Program-made: the position numbers and the translations under genes
Assembly (NCBI GenBank): GCA_947571775.1
Contig: CANOZK010000001.1
Coordinates: 243,569-307,568 of the forward strand
Direction of reading: 5' to 3'
Length of the DNA stretch: 64,000 bases
Source: an uncultured Lachnospiraceae bacterium
Lineage (GTDB): Bacteria > Bacillota > Clostridia > Lachnospirales > Lachnospiraceae
Notes under the pieces: model-generated
What the model was told of the DNA's origin: nothing
Database searches by the model: none
The model's input: only the letters and a program-made list of their open reading frames with translations
Part shown: in pieces, positions 43,591 to 54,741 of the stretch
How the letters are laid out: each line of letters opens with the position of its first letter
Position numbering within the stretch: position 1 is the first letter of the stretch

Positions 43591-45834
43591 TCAAAAGTCT
43601 TTTTCTGATCTTTCCAATTCCTCCAATTCCCGAATCCGAACATCCAGGGCGCTGTAACGCCCCGACTCCCGTTTGTTCTCAATCATTTGCTGGAAGGTTT
43701 TGACGCTTCCCACAATGGCCACACATTTTTTCGCCCTGGTCACAGCCGTATAGAGAAGATTGCGGTTCATCAACATCTGCGGCCCGGTCAGCAGTGGAAG
43801 AATCACCGCTGGATACTCGCTCCCCTGGGATTTATGTATGGTGACGGCATAGGCCAGCTCCAGCTCATCGAGTTGTTTAAAGGAATAATCCACGTATTTG
43901 CCCTCGTCAAACTCCACGGTCATAATCCCGGCAAATTCGTTGATCTCCCGCACTCTGCCAATATCTCCGTTGAAAACGCCCACGCCGTTGTCCACAGCAA
44001 TACCGTATTCCCCCCGAATTTCCCACTCAAGCTGATAGTTGTTTTTGATCTGCATCACCTTGTCTCCCTGACGGTACAGCGTATGGCCGTATTCTTTTTC
44101 TTTTTTATCGGGATGCGGCGGGTTTAAATACCTCTGTAAAAAGGGATTGAGCTGCTCCACTCCCAGCACGCCCTTTCGCATCGGCGTGAGCACCTGGATT
44201 TCCATGGGATTCGCCTGAATATATTTGGGCAATTTTTCCTGGATCAGCGCAATCACCACCCGCAGCACCAGAATTGCCTCCTGCCTTTCGAGAAAAAAGA
44301 AATCCCTGCTTTTATTACTTAGCTCAACCTGCTCTCCCCAGTTGATTTTATGCGCATTTACCACAATGTCGCTCTGACTTGCCTGACGGAAAATCCGTTT
44401 CAGTTCCACAACGGGAAACAGCCGGGAGGCAATGATATCCCGCAGCACATTGCCAGGGCCTACGCTGGGAAGCTGATCCACATCCCCCACCAGAATCAGC
44501 CGGGTACCCACGCTGAGGGCTGACAAAAGCGCATGCATCAGGTAAATATCTACCATCGACATCTCATCAATGATAATCACATCTGCCTCCAGCGGATTCT
44601 GTACATTTCGCTCAAAATGAATGCCCGAAGAAACGCCTTCTGGCATACTGGACAATTCCAAGAGACGGTGGATGGTCTGCGCTTCCCAGCCCGTAGCTTC
44701 AGTCATCCGGTTCGCGGCCCGGCCCGTGGGCGCAGCCAGACGAATCTCCAGATCTTCTTCTTCAAAATAGCGAAGCATAGCGTTGATAGTCGTAGTCTTG
44801 CCCGTGCCGGGGCCTCCCGTAAGGATAAACAATCCATGTAAGGCCGCTTCTCTTACGGCTTCCCGCTGGCGTTCGTCCAGCTGCATATGGTTTGTTTGTT
44901 CCACACGCCGAATCTGTCTGTCCAACTGCTTCAAATTCTGAGAAAAATGTACGTTCAGTTCACGCAGCATCCTGGCGGTATCCAGTTCCAGATGGTAAAG
45001 CTGGCCGCCATAGACCGCCACGCCTGCATTCATCTCTTTTATAACTGCCCTGCGTTCAATGGCTAACTCCATCAGATATTTTTCCAGAATATCCTCCTCC
45101 ACCTGAAGGATCCCAAACGCCCGCTGCAAAAGTTCCTGCTTTGGCAGATAACTATGTCCTTGACCGGTTGCCAAGACCAGTGTGTAAATAAGCCCGCTTT
45201 TAATCCGATATCCGGAATCCGGGCGAATACCGATTCTGCCCGCAATTTCATCGGCGCTCTTAAAACCCACCCCAGCGATATCTTCCGCCAACTGATATGG
45301 ATTTTCCCGCAGTATCTGATACAGCCCCTGGCCGTACTGTTGGTAGATCTTTGCCCCCAGGTTCAAGGAGATCCCGTATTTCTGAAGGAAGATCATCGCT
45401 TTTCTCATATCTGATTTTTCTTCTATCTGCTGGGCAATCTCCCAGGCCATCCGCTCGCTGATGCCCTTTACTTCCGACAATCTCTCCGGCTGCTCTTCCA
45501 CCACCTGGATGGTTTCCTCCCCGAAATGCTTTACGATCCGGGCCGCCAACGCAGCGCCAATGCCCTTGATGGCGCCGGAACCCAGATAACGCTCCATCGC
45601 CGCCGCATCCTCCGGCACCTTTGTCTGAAAAGATTCAATCTGAAACTGATAGCCATAGACGGGATGCTCCTTATAATGTCCCCGCGCCTCAATCTCTTCT
45701 CCCTGGTTCATATACTGAAAAGTACCCACACAGGTAATTTCCTGTCCCTCCCCAGACAGCACCAGGACGGTGTAGCCCGTATCTTCATTCCGAAAAATAA
45801 TATGCTCCACCAGCCCGGAAATGGTTTCTACCAT
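43591..45834 (-). CDS. recD2: RecD2-type ATP-dependent DNA helicase
   Basis: This 5'-3' superfamily 1B helicase acts in DNA repair independently of RecBC. The 747-residue protein has an N-terminal OB-like part and helix-hairpin-helix segments (GIGAALAARIVKHFG, GVGFKSADEIAGRIG). Walker A is GGPGTGKTTTINAM near residue 345 and motif II is IIDEMSMVD. The C-terminal UvrD-like motif is AYAVTIHKSQGSEYPAVILP. It lies between mreB (15-base gap) and comF. Confidence 0.95.
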   Translation of the reverse strand: MVETISGLVEHIIFRNEDTGYTVLVLSGEGQEITCVGTFQYMNQGEEIEARGHYKEHPVYGYQFQIESFQTKVPEDAAAMERYLGSGAIKGIGAALAARIVKHFGEETIQVVEEQPERLSEVKGISERMAWEIAQQIEEKSDMRKAMIFLQKYGISLNLGAKIYQQYGQGLYQILRENPYQLAEDIAGVGFKSADEIAGRIGIRPDSGYRIKSGLIYTLVLATGQGHSYLPKQELLQRAFGILQVEEDILEKYLMELAIERRAVIKEMNAGVAVYGGQLYHLELDTARMLRELNVHFSQNLKQLDRQIRRVEQTNHMQLDERQREAVREAALHGLFILTGGPGTGKTTTINAMLRYFEEEDLEIRLAAPTGRAANRMTEATGWEAQTIHRLLELSSMPEGVSSGIHFERNVQNPLEADVIIIDEMSMVDIYLMHALLSALSVGTRLILVGDVDQLPSVGPGNVLRDIIASRLFPVVELKRIFRQASQSDIVVNAHKINWGEQVELSNKSRDFFFLERQEAILVLRVVIALIQEKLPKYIQANPMEIQVLTPMRKGVLGVEQLNPFLQRYLNPPHPDKKEKEYGHTLYRQGDKVMQIKNNYQLEWEIRGEYGIAVDNGVGVFNGDIGRVREINEFAGIMTVEFDEGKYVDYSFKQLDELELAYAVTIHKSQGSEYPAVILPLLTGPQMLMNRNLLYTAVTRAKKCVAIVGSVKTFQQMIENKRESGRYSALDVRIRELEELERSEKDF

Positions 45835-45849
45835 AATACTGCCCCCTTT

Positions 45850-46833
45850 TTACATCTCCGCTGCAATCTCCGCGTACTTCCCGGTTCCCACAGCTACCGC
45901 CAGCATCGGTTCCTGGGCAGTCATGGTGTTGATTCCGGTTTTCTGTTCAATCAGGTTTTCAATGCCTCCCAGCAAGGCTCCGCCCCCTGTAAGCACAATA
46001 CCTCTATCAACCACATCAGCCGCCAGTTCCGGCGGCGTCTTTTCCAGGACACCGTGAACGGCGTCTACGATTTGCGAAGTACAGTCGTACATAGCCTGGC
46101 GGATTTCCTCAGAAGTCAAAGTGACGGACTTTGGCAGTCCAGTGATGACATTGCGCCCCTTGATTTCCAGAGTCATCAGCTCCGGGCGTTCGCATGCCAT
46201 CCCGATTTGGATTTTGATATCCTCGGCGGTGCGCTCCCCGATGAACAGGTTGTGGTTTTTGCGCACATGGCGCATAATCGCCTCGTCAAAATTGTCCCCA
46301 GCCACTTTTACAGAAGCGGAAACCACTGTCCCGCCCAAGGAAATCACTGCGATATCCGATGTGCCTCCCCCAATGTCTACCACCATATTTCCGCAGGGAC
46401 GCAGAATATCAATTCCAGAACCGATGGCCGCCGCTATGGGTTCCTCAATCAGATGCACTTCCCGCGCGCCCGCCTGGTAAGTGGCTTCTTCCACCGCCTT
46501 TTTTTCCACCTCTGTGACTCCGCTGGGAACGCAGATGCTGATTCGGGGCTTCCGAAATGCCCGCCTTCCAATCGCCTTGGAGATAAAATATTTCAGCATT
46601 TTTTCCGTAATATCATAATCTGAGATAACGCCCTGGCGCAGAGGCCGTATGGCCACTACGTTTCCTGGAGTGCGCCCAATCATCTGACGCGCCTCTTCCC
46701 CGATGGCTTTGATTTTCTCTGTGTCCTTATCGTAGGCTACGACAGAAGGCTCTTTTAATACAATCCCTTTTCCTGTGGCATATACCAGTATACTGGATGT
46801 GCCCAGATCGATTCCAATGTCAGTTGCCGGCAT
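45850..46833 (-). CDS. mreB: Rod shape-determining actin homologue MreB/Mbl
   Basis: The 327-residue actin-fold ATPase organises lateral wall synthesis. Phosphate-1 loop GIDLGTSSILVY, VDIGGGTSDIAVISLGG and the adenosine motif GIVLTGGGALLGGIENL are present. No mreC or mreD follows; the neighbour is recD2, so this may be an Mbl-like paralogue rather than the mreBCD copy. GGGGAC stands before the ATG. Confidence 0.93.
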   Translation of the reverse strand: MPATDIGIDLGTSSILVYATGKGIVLKEPSVVAYDKDTEKIKAIGEEARQMIGRTPGNVVAIRPLRQGVISDYDITEKMLKYFISKAIGRRAFRKPRISICVPSGVTEVEKKAVEEATYQAGAREVHLIEEPIAAAIGSGIDILRPCGNMVVDIGGGTSDIAVISLGGTVVSASVKVAGDNFDEAIMRHVRKNHNLFIGERTAEDIKIQIGMACERPELMTLEIKGRNVITGLPKSVTLTSEEIRQAMYDCTSQIVDAVHGVLEKTPPELAADVVDRGIVLTGGGALLGGIENLIEQKTGINTMTAQEPMLAVAVGTGKYAEIAAEM

Positions 46834-46921
46834 AGCAGTCCCCTTTCCCTACTTTGGTGTACGCACAAAAAGAGCGTGCACTTTGTTTCCCTATTATTTC
46901 CTTTTTCCCAAAAATTATTCT

Positions 46922-49771
46922 CTATTGGAAGGCATGAATCGCTTTGTCAATATATTTTCCTGTATAAGATTGCTTGCAGGCCGCCACCTGCTCCGGGGTT
47001 CCCTGGGCGACGATGGTTCCGCCCCTGTCTCCGCCCTCCGGCCCGATGTCGATAATGTAATCAGCCGTCTTAATCACATCCAGGTTATGCTCAATCACCA
47101 CCACGGTATTTCCGCCTTCGGCCAGCCTTTGTAAAATCTGAATCAGTTTATGCACGTCGGCAAAGTGTAGTCCTGTGGTGGGCTCATCCAGAATGTAAAT
47201 GGTCTTTCCCGTGCTTCTCCTGCTGAGTTCCGTTGCGAGCTTTACCCGCTGGGCCTCCCCGCCGGACAATGTAGTGGACGGCTGTCCCAGACGGATATAG
47301 GGCAATCCGACGTCATATAACGTCTGAATCTTCCTGCTGATGGACGGAATCGGCTGAAAGAATTCTACCGCCTCCTCCACCGTCATATCCAATACATCAA
47401 ATATACTTTTCTCTTTATATTTTACCTCCAAAGTTTCCCGGTTATACCGCTTTCCCTGGCAAACCTCGCAAGGTACGTACACATCCGGCAGAAAGTGCAT
47501 CTCGATTTTGAGGATGCCGTCTCCGCCGCACGCTTCGCAGCGGCCCCCTTTCACATTGAAGCTGAATCGTCCTTTTTTATATCCTCTCGCCTTAGCGTCG
47601 GCTGTGGAGGCAAATAAATCCCGAATCTGGTCAAAAACCCCGGTATAGGTAGCCGGGTTAGAGCGTGGCGTGCGGCCAATGGGCGACTGGTCAATGTTGA
47701 TAACTTTATCCAGTTGCTCCATACCGGAAATCCCTTTGTGTTTGCCCGGAATCACCCTGGCCCGATTCAGCTTCTTGGCCAGTCCTTTGTAGAGGATCTC
47801 ATTTATCAGGGAACTTTTTCCAGAGCCGGAAACCCCGGTCACACAGGTAATCACGCCCAGCGGAATATCCACATTCACATTTTTCAGATTGTTCTGGGAC
47901 GCCCCCCGGACTTTTAGAAAGCCTGTGGGTTGTTTTCGGACTTCGGGGACGGGGATCTGTATCTGTCCGCTTAGATACTGTCCGGTGATGGAATCTTTGT
48001 TTTTCATCAATTCCTGCGCCGTTCCAATCCCTACCAGCCTGCCGCCGTGCTCGCCCGCGCCCGGTCCGATGTCCACCACGCAGTCTGCCGACAGCATCGT
48101 ATCGGCATCGTGCTCCACTACAATCAGAGTGTTGCCCAAATCCCGCAGATGGCAGAGCGTGCGGAGCAGTTTGTCGTTGTCCCTCTGATGCAGGCCGATG
48201 CTCGGTTCATCCAGTATATAAGCCACGCCCACCAGGCCGGAACCAATCTGCGTGGCCAGCCGGATCCGCTGGGCTTCCCCGCCGGACAGCGTGGAAGTCC
48301 CCCTGGCCAGCGTCAGATATTCCAGTCCCACATCCACGAGAAAACCTACTCTGGCGCGGATTTCCTTCAGCACCTGCCGCCCGATCAGTTCCTGCTGTCT
48401 GGTCAGCTTGAGATTTCCCAGAAACTCTTGCAGTTTCAGAATCGACATAGAAGTAACCTGGTAAATGTTCTCTTCGCCCACAGTGACCGCCAGGGATTCC
48501 TGTTTCAGACGCTGGCCTTTGCAGAGACGGCAGGGGGTCACCTGCATAAAGCTTTCATACTCCTGTCTGCTGCTCTCCGATCCGGTTTCCCGGTAACGCC
48601 GCTGCACATTGCGAATCAGCCCTTCAAAAGCCACGTTGTAAACCCCTTCTCCGCGCTGGCCTTTGTAATGCACTTTGATCTCTTTTCCATTGGTACCGAA
48701 AATCAGCACGTCCCGGATCTCCTGAGGATAATCCTGAAAAGGCGTGTCCAAATCAAAATCATATTCCTTTGCCAGCGCGTCCAGAATCGCTCTGGTAAAA
48801 CTGCCTTTCTCCGCACAAGACTGCCAGCCCAGCACCACAATCGCTCCCTGATTGATGCTCAAAGACGGGTCCGGAATCATCAGATCCACATCAAATTCCA
48901 TCTTATAGCCCAGGCCGGTGCATTCCGGGCATGCCCCGAACGGGTTGTTAAAGGAAAAGCTGCGCGGCTCGATTTCATCTACGCTAATGCCGCAGTCTGG
49001 GCAGGAAAAGCTCTGGCTGAAATTGATCACATTGCCGTCCATGGTATCCACCATCAGCAGTCCGTCCGCCAAAGACAGCACATTTTCAATGGAATCCGTC
49101 AGACGCTTCTCAATCCCTTCTTTTACCACCAGACGATCCACCACGATTTCAATATTATGCTTGTTGTTCTTCTCCAGACTGATCTCCTCGGACAATTCAT
49201 ACAAATTGCCGTCCACCTGCACGCGGACATAGCCGCTTTTTTTTGCCTGTTCAAACAATTTGGCATGGGTTCCCTTGCGCCCCCGTACCACCGGAGCCAA
49301 GAGTTGGATACGGGTTTTCTCCGGCAATTCCATAATTCGATCCACCATCTGATCCACAGTCTGGCGCATGATCTCCCGCCCGCATTTTGGGCAGTGCGGG
49401 ATACCGATCCGGGCATAGAGCAGCCGGAAATAATCGTAGATCTCTGTGACCGTCCCCACAGTAGAACGGGGGTTGCGGTTCGTAGATTTCTGGTCGATGG
49501 AAATTGCCGGGGATAACCCCTCGATGCTTTCCACATCCGGCTTTTCCATCTGTCCTAAGAACTGCCGGGCGTACGACGTCAGCGATTCCATATAACGTCT
49601 CTGCCCCTCTGCATAAATGGTGTCAAAAGCCAGCGAACTTTTCCCGGAACCGGACAGCCCGGTGAGAACCACAAACTCATTTCTGGGAATATCCACATTC
49701 AGATTTTTCAGATTGTTCTCGTTGGCCCCCCTGATTTTGATAAATTCTTTTGCTTTCTTTGATTCCGCCAT
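46922..49771 (-). CDS. uvrA: Excinuclease ABC subunit A
   Basis: This is the damage-recognition ATPase of nucleotide excision repair. The 949-residue protein has two ABC modules with Walker [10 protein letters not shown] (about residue 38) and GVSGSGKSS (about 640). Signature LSGGEAQR occurs twice, and zinc fingers read CPKCG and CEACGGDG...CEVCQG. The last module ends normally. No uvrB is adjacent. The upstream gene encodes a MerR-methyltransferase fusion. Confidence 0.98.
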   Translation of the reverse strand: MAESKKAKEFIKIRGANENNLKNLNVDIPRNEFVVLTGLSGSGKSSLAFDTIYAEGQRRYMESLTSYARQFLGQMEKPDVESIEGLSPAISIDQKSTNRNPRSTVGTVTEIYDYFRLLYARIGIPHCPKCGREIMRQTVDQMVDRIMELPEKTRIQLLAPVVRGRKGTHAKLFEQAKKSGYVRVQVDGNLYELSEEISLEKNNKHNIEIVVDRLVVKEGIEKRLTDSIENVLSLADGLLMVDTMDGNVINFSQSFSCPDCGISVDEIEPRSFSFNNPFGACPECTGLGYKMEFDVDLMIPDPSLSINQGAIVVLGWQSCAEKGSFTRAILDALAKEYDFDLDTPFQDYPQEIRDVLIFGTNGKEIKVHYKGQRGEGVYNVAFEGLIRNVQRRYRETGSESSRQEYESFMQVTPCRLCKGQRLKQESLAVTVGEENIYQVTSMSILKLQEFLGNLKLTRQQELIGRQVLKEIRARVGFLVDVGLEYLTLARGTSTLSGGEAQRIRLATQIGSGLVGVAYILDEPSIGLHQRDNDKLLRTLCHLRDLGNTLIVVEHDADTMLSADCVVDIGPGAGEHGGRLVGIGTAQELMKNKDSITGQYLSGQIQIPVPEVRKQPTGFLKVRGASQNNLKNVNVDIPLGVITCVTGVSGSGKSSLINEILYKGLAKKLNRARVIPGKHKGISGMEQLDKVINIDQSPIGRTPRSNPATYTGVFDQIRDLFASTADAKARGYKKGRFSFNVKGGRCEACGGDGILKIEMHFLPDVYVPCEVCQGKRYNRETLEVKYKEKSIFDVLDMTVEEAVEFFQPIPSISRKIQTLYDVGLPYIRLGQPSTTLSGGEAQRVKLATELSRRSTGKTIYILDEPTTGLHFADVHKLIQILQRLAEGGNTVVVIEHNLDVIKTADYIIDIGPEGGDRGGTIVAQGTPEQVAACKQSYTGKYIDKAIHAFQ

Positions 49772-49838
49772 GATACGCTCCTTATTTTTCTAAAATATCC
49801 ATTTCCGAAACTTTCCATACAGTGTATCACAAACAGAA

Positions 49839-51101
49839 TTATTTTTCAAACATTCGTTCGCTTTTGTCATCTCTTTTTGCCAGATACGGCAGCAGATGCA
49901 TCTTTTCCCCTTTTTTGTGAAAACCGAATCCCAGGTTTGCACCGGAATCTGTGGTAAAACCGCAATCCTCCCAATCGGTCGGCACATAGCCGGATTCTTT
50001 CAAGCTCTGGAAAAACCAATCCCTGGAAAAATTTTTCTCATAGGCTTCTGGATACTGCGCCATCAGATTTTCCATGGATTTTCTCCCATTTTCAAAATAA
50101 AAATACGTTCCCAGCAGCCGCGCATCCGCGGACAGAAATTTCCGAAGCCTTTCATATAAAAAGCTGTGGTGATAGAAATTATGCTCATTGACCGCAAAAA
50201 AATCCAAATGCAGATGCACACAGCCTTCTTTTAACGGCAGCCAGGTGCTGCTGTCTGCGATATACAAAATGTCCAGCTCAAACCCCTGCTTTTCAATCAA
50301 ATTTTTATACATCCGCAAAGTTTCTGGATATTTATCCACCACAATGTATCGGCCCTGAGGAGACAGCCACCCAAGATGATTGTGCATAAAAAACCAAGCG
50401 TTTACGTACGTCTCCATCGCCACCTGCCCCGCCAGATCCATCTTGGCCAGCCGCTCCCCCATCCAATTATAGGAACGCTCAAACAGACTGAGCAGCGCAG
50501 GCGGAAGGCCCTTATACAATTCCCGGCTTGTGTCGGGCTTGTCGTAAAGGCTTTGATCTTGATTGGGTGTCAGCAGGATACCCTCCCAAACTTTTGCCCG
50601 ATACCCGCAGCCGCAGGCCAACTCCCCACTGTACAGATAGCGCAGATCCATATCCACCTGAGAAACCTGCAAGCTGCCGCTGCACCTGGGGCAGCAGAGC
50701 AGATCCAGCATCCGAACGGGCAGGCCGATCCGGCTCTTTTGTCCCTTCTGTCTTTGGGAGAGTTCCCGAATCTTGCGGTCTAGCCGTCCCACTATCGCTT
50801 CCAGCCGGTCTCTCTTTTGGATACACGCCTGCCGTTTTTCCAAAAAGATTTCCCGCAGCTCCCGGCAGTCCTGAGCATCCGCCAGCCCCGAAATCCGGTA
50901 AAGGGATAACACCTTGTGAATCTCGTTTAAGGTAAAATCCAGCTTTTTTAACTCCAGCACCCGCTCTAGATCTTCCAGCGTTTTCTCATCAAATACATAC
51001 TGACTCTTTGGCCTTGGCGGCACCAGCAGGCCATACTGGATATAATAATATAGATTATCCACAGAAATTCCGTATTTCTCAGAAACCTGGCCAATACGCA
51101 T
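49839..51101 (-). CDS. MerR-type regulator fused to a zinc ribbon and a methyltransferase-like domain
   Basis: The 420-residue protein starts with a MerR winged helix (MRIGQVSEKYGISVDNLYYY, residues 1-70) and a coiled coil (about 80-120). A Trm112-like zinc ribbon follows (CCPRCSGSL...CGCGY, about 135-168). The rest (180-400) resembles a class I SAM methyltransferase. The glycine-rich motif I is lost, but an acidic YIVVDKYPETL strand remains. It may sense a ligand with a methyltransferase-derived domain. The target is unknown; there is no obvious palindrome in its short upstream region. Confidence 0.72.
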   Translation of the reverse strand: MRIGQVSEKYGISVDNLYYYIQYGLLVPPRPKSQYVFDEKTLEDLERVLELKKLDFTLNEIHKVLSLYRISGLADAQDCRELREIFLEKRQACIQKRDRLEAIVGRLDRKIRELSQRQKGQKSRIGLPVRMLDLLCCPRCSGSLQVSQVDMDLRYLYSGELACGCGYRAKVWEGILLTPNQDQSLYDKPDTSRELYKGLPPALLSLFERSYNWMGERLAKMDLAGQVAMETYVNAWFFMHNHLGWLSPQGRYIVVDKYPETLRMYKNLIEKQGFELDILYIADSSTWLPLKEGCVHLHLDFFAVNEHNFYHHSFLYERLRKFLSADARLLGTYFYFENGRKSMENLMAQYPEAYEKNFSRDWFFQSLKESGYVPTDWEDCGFTTDSGANLGFGFHKKGEKMHLLPYLAKRDDKSERMFEK

Positions 51102-51199
51102 TGTCCGCTTTTTTCCTTTCTATATTCATTTTCTGGCACAATCATAACACAAACCCAGAGTCTGCTCAAGGTTTTCACAAAAAATCCCTAAATACGTTC

Positions 51200-51230
51200 T
51201 TGACATTTGGGCCGCTTCGTGTTTTATGAT
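51200..51230 (+). promoter_or_regulatory. Candidate promoter of hisD
   Basis: TTGACA with TATGAT 19 bases downstream (or TTTATG at 17). The leader before the ATG is about 30 bases. Confidence 0.45.
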
Positions 51231-51264
51231 TAAGATACAAAAGAAAAATGAGAGGAGAATCCAT

Positions 51265-52527
51265 ATGAAAATATTGAAAGAATCGAAAAAACGCACCCCC
51301 GCAGATACCCGCAGCCTGCGGGACGCCGTATCCGAAATCATCGACGCAGTCTGCCAACAAGGAGACGACGCGCTGAAATATTATAACCAGAAGTTTGACC
51401 AGTGTACCCGCGACAGCCTGCGGGTGTCTCAAGAAGAAATCCAGGACGCTTACCAAAAACTGGATTCCCAAGAAATCGAGGATCTAAAAACCGCCTTGGG
51501 CAACATCCGCGCTTTCGCTCAGGCCCAGCGCAAAACCATGACCGAAATCCAGGACTTTTGCCCCATGCCTGGTATCCATCTCGGACACCGCATCCTGCCT
51601 GTCCAGTCCTGCTGCTGCTATGTGCCGGGAGGCAGCTACCCGCTGTATTCCACGGCCCTGATGCTGGCCGCGCCCGCCAAAGCCGCCGGGGTTCCCCGTA
51701 TCACCGCCTGTTCTCCTGTGGTAAAAGGCAGCGGACAAATTCACCCCAAAACTCTAGTTGCCATGGATCTGGCCGGTGTGGATGAAATCTACGCCGTAGG
51801 GGGCGCCCAGGCCGTCGCCGCTTTCTCCTACGGCACCGGGCAGATCGCCCCGGTAGACCTGATCGTCGGTCCCGGAAACCAATATGTCACAGAAGCCAAA
51901 CGCCAGTGCTACGGGCAGGTAGGAATTGATTTTGTGGCAGGACCCAGCGAAGTTCTGGTGCTGGCAGATGAAAGCGCCAACCCAGAAGTTACCGCGGCCG
52001 ATCTTCTGGCCCAATCCGAACACGATCCCAATGCGAAAGCCATCGTCATTACCACTGACGAAGCCTTTGGCAAAGCCACCATTGCCGCTGTGGAAAAACA
52101 GTTGGAAACCCTCGAAACCGCCGGCATTGCCCGGCAGTCCTGGAACGCTTATGGAGAAATCCTGCTGGTGGACTCTGTCCAGGAAGCCGTGGATCTTGCC
52201 AATGCATACGCCCCAGAACATCTGGAACTTACTATGGCCAACGCCCAGGAAATTATTCCCCTGCTGCACAATTACGGCTCTCTCTTTATCGGGGAAAATA
52301 CGGCAGAAGTTTTCGGAGATTACGCCTCCGGCACCAATCACACCCTGCCCACCTTACGCGCTTCCCGCTACACCGGCGGCGTCTGGGTGGGAACTTTCCT
52401 GAAAACCTGCACCCACCAAAGCATGACCACCGAAGCCTCCCAGGGCATCGCGCCGCTGGTAGCGCGCATGGCCAAAGGCGAGGGGCTGGCCGGACATGCC
52501 AGAGCCGCAGAAATTCGCGAAAAATAA
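51265..52527 (+). CDS. hisD: Histidinol dehydrogenase
   Basis: This NAD- and zinc-dependent enzyme performs the last two steps of histidine synthesis. The 420-residue protein shows the family motifs: [16 protein letters not shown] (about residues 115-130), [36 protein letters not shown] and APEHLELTM. The frame opens at 51226, but GAGGAGA directly precedes the ATG at 51265. It is a solitary gene with its own terminator, away from any other his gene. Confidence 0.96.
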   Translation: MKILKESKKRTPADTRSLRDAVSEIIDAVCQQGDDALKYYNQKFDQCTRDSLRVSQEEIQDAYQKLDSQEIEDLKTALGNIRAFAQAQRKTMTEIQDFCPMPGIHLGHRILPVQSCCCYVPGGSYPLYSTALMLAAPAKAAGVPRITACSPVVKGSGQIHPKTLVAMDLAGVDEIYAVGGAQAVAAFSYGTGQIAPVDLIVGPGNQYVTEAKRQCYGQVGIDFVAGPSEVLVLADESANPEVTAADLLAQSEHDPNAKAIVITTDEAFGKATIAAVEKQLETLETAGIARQSWNAYGEILLVDSVQEAVDLANAYAPEHLELTMANAQEIIPLLHNYGSLFIGENTAEVFGDYASGTNHTLPTLRASRYTGGVWVGTFLKTCTHQSMTTEASQGIAPLVARMAKGEGLAGHARAAEIREK

Positions 52528-52551
52528 CTCCCGTATTTCTTGATAAAATCC

Positions 52552-52583
52552 AAGGCAGGTGTTTCGCTCACCTGCCTTTTTTT
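52552..52583 (+). terminator. Terminator of hisD
   Basis: AAGGCAGGTG pairs with CACCTGCCTT around a short loop, followed by seven Ts. A-rich sequence precedes it, so it may also stop the convergent DUF4179 gene. Confidence 0.88.
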
Positions 52584-52606
52584 ATCCCTATTTTTTAAAT
52601 TTCCGT

Positions 52607-54184
52607 CTAATCGTCAAACACAATCTCTTTATGATACAAAGCCCGCTCATCGAGAAGCTGTCCGAATGTTTTCTCCTTTTTCTTCACCTCATAATCTTCT
52701 GACCAGTAATACCCTTTCAGTTCATCCATGTATTCCGTATAATCGCAGATATAGACGTCGATTTTGGACACGTCCCTATCCTGGATGGCGAATGTATTGG
52801 TGTTGCTGCTGCTTCCATAATCCAGAATATCGCCGTCTGCATCCAGTGCAATGGTAAAATAATCTGCATTTGCCTGGCCGTCGTCGATGATAATCTCAAA
52901 TGGAGTTCTGGTCACCGATACCAGGCCCAAGCCGTTTTCATCCACATCGTTGATTTTTTTTACCACAGTTCCAGACCCGTTTTTATCCACATCCAGAGAA
53001 AATTCCCATGGGCCGCTTACCCACCAGTTCTCATATTCATTGGGATGCTCGTTTGTTTCTGGAAAACGTATGCCATACTGATTCCACATCTGGGTAAAAA
53101 GCTCATGCTCGATTTCTTTCTGCTCCTCGGTAAAATTGGCGTAATCCTCGTCGGAAAGCCCAAGCCCCTGCGCTTTCATGCCTTTTTCATATTCCGCCCG
53201 GATATCCTCAGGCATTTCCGGCGCGGTCACATGTATCTTATTCCCCACAACCATCGGGATGGAAAGCTGCACATGAAAACGCTCTGGCACCGCTACCTCT
53301 TTCTGGTAATCCTTCCAATCGGGGCCTCCGGCTTCGGCAAGCGCCTCGTCTGTAAACTCCTCGATACCCAGAATTTTACACACTTTCTCATAAGCACTGG
53401 AAGCATCCGCCTCCAACTCCTGCTCGCTGACTCCCAGCGTCTGGATAAATTCTATCTTGTGCTTTTCGTATTCTTCATAATTCGTAGCATCCTCAGAGGC
53501 CGAAAGCTCATAACGGATGACGCCTGCATACGTATGGGAATCCACAAATTTTCCATCCAGACATTCGCTTCCGCCGCCTGCCAACAGGCACTCCTGGGAA
53601 TTATAATCAAAACTTAGCGTGCTGTTCCACAAGTAGAGAAGTGGATTCTCGTTTTGTCCCAGCATAGTTTCTGGAAATTCTTTTTCCGACTGAATCAGCA
53701 TACTGATGTAAAGCGCCGCATCGTTGCAGTAAACCTCTGACAGTGTAATGGTTGTACCATCTTTCGTCTGGCTGTAAAGGTTGTTTTCACTCTGCGCGGC
53801 AAGCGCATCTTGTCCCGCGTCGTTCTGGGCTGTCTGCCCGCTCTCTTCCAGCGGCTTCGCATATTCCCGGTAATCCCCGGAAAATCCCAGGGAATCCCCC
53901 ACGGCTTCAAACACCCGGCCCACCAACGGGATCTGCGCCGCAAATGCTGGATTGGCAATGCAGATCACCAGAAAGATCGCCGCCGCCGCTGCCAGTCCTG
54001 CAAAAGATTTGAGAAAAACGCTTTTTTTGCGCCTTGGCTGCTCTTTCTCTGGACGCTCCTCGGTTTGCTGCCGCCGGATTTGAGCGAACGCCGCCTCCTG
54101 CGCGCTTTTTACATTGGGGGGCAGGGGAAATTCCTTTGTCATGATTTCACGGATTTCTTTATCCAACTGTGTATTTTCTCTCAT
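52607..54184 (-). CDS. DUF4179-type membrane anti-sigma factor candidate
   Basis: The 525-residue protein has a cytoplasmic N-terminus (about residues 1-70) and one TM helix (about 72-92, FAGLAAAAAIFLVICIANPAFA). The rest is a large extracytoplasmic part. The arrangement and the segment after the TM resemble DUF4179 proteins encoded with ECF sigma factors. The cytoplasmic part should hold the sigma factor. AAGGAGG stands before the ATG at 54184, which overlaps the sigma gene by 26 bases. The signal it senses is unknown. Confidence 0.75.
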   Translation of the reverse strand: MRENTQLDKEIREIMTKEFPLPPNVKSAQEAAFAQIRRQQTEERPEKEQPRRKKSVFLKSFAGLAAAAAIFLVICIANPAFAAQIPLVGRVFEAVGDSLGFSGDYREYAKPLEESGQTAQNDAGQDALAAQSENNLYSQTKDGTTITLSEVYCNDAALYISMLIQSEKEFPETMLGQNENPLLYLWNSTLSFDYNSQECLLAGGGSECLDGKFVDSHTYAGVIRYELSASEDATNYEEYEKHKIEFIQTLGVSEQELEADASSAYEKVCKILGIEEFTDEALAEAGGPDWKDYQKEVAVPERFHVQLSIPMVVGNKIHVTAPEMPEDIRAEYEKGMKAQGLGLSDEDYANFTEEQKEIEHELFTQMWNQYGIRFPETNEHPNEYENWWVSGPWEFSLDVDKNGSGTVVKKINDVDENGLGLVSVTRTPFEIIIDDGQANADYFTIALDADGDILDYGSSSNTNTFAIQDRDVSKIDVYICDYTEYMDELKGYYWSEDYEVKKKEKTFGQLLDERALYHKEIVFDD

Positions 54185-54704
54185 TTGAAGTTCCTCCTTC
54201 CTTGGGCATTTCCTGAAAATAAGCAAGGCGTATCTGCTCTCTGGCCCTTGCCAGCCTGGTCTTCACCGTATTTTCGTTTAGCTCCAAAATTTCTGCAATC
54301 TCAGCAATCTTAAATCCCTGTTCATAATAGAGTATTAAGATAACGCGGTATTTCTCATCTACCTGCCCCAGCATTTCTTTAAACTCAAACTCGGCCAAAG
54401 ACTGATCTGTTCTCGGCGTCTCCGGAATCTCTTCTCTGGGATTGACTTTTTTATAATGCCTTATAGTCTGATTGCATTCATTGATCAAAATCCGCGTCAG
54501 CCAGGTCTTGAAAAACTCCGCCTTCTGCAATGTATGGATTTTCTCAAAACTGTGCAAAATCGTATCCTGTATGGCATCTGCTACATCCGCGTCATTTCTC
54601 AATATCCCGCGGGCCACCTTATACATGGACAGCGTATGCATCTCCATCAGCTCCAAAAATGCGTCCGCATTCCCCTGAATCGCTTTCTCCACAAGCTCTC
54701 CCAT
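54159..54704 (-). CDS. ECF-type RNA polymerase sigma factor
   Basis: A 181-residue sigma-70 family protein with region 2 (DADVADAIQDTILHSFEKIHTL and FKTWLTRILINECN) and region 4 (YRVILILYYEQGFKIAEIAE followed by NENTVKTRLARAREQ). The frame extends to 54773, but AAAGGAGG and ATG 54704 give the family N-terminus. It is coupled to the DUF4179 gene. A SigV-like promoter motif upstream suggests autoregulation. Confidence 0.9.
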   Translation of the reverse strand: MGELVEKAIQGNADAFLELMEMHTLSMYKVARGILRNDADVADAIQDTILHSFEKIHTLQKAEFFKTWLTRILINECNQTIRHYKKVNPREEIPETPRTDQSLAEFEFKEMLGQVDEKYRVILILYYEQGFKIAEIAEILELNENTVKTRLARAREQIRLAYFQEMPKEGGTSNERKYTVG

Positions 54705-54741
54705 TCTACATTCCTTTCCTCCTTTCGTTTGACTTACACTT

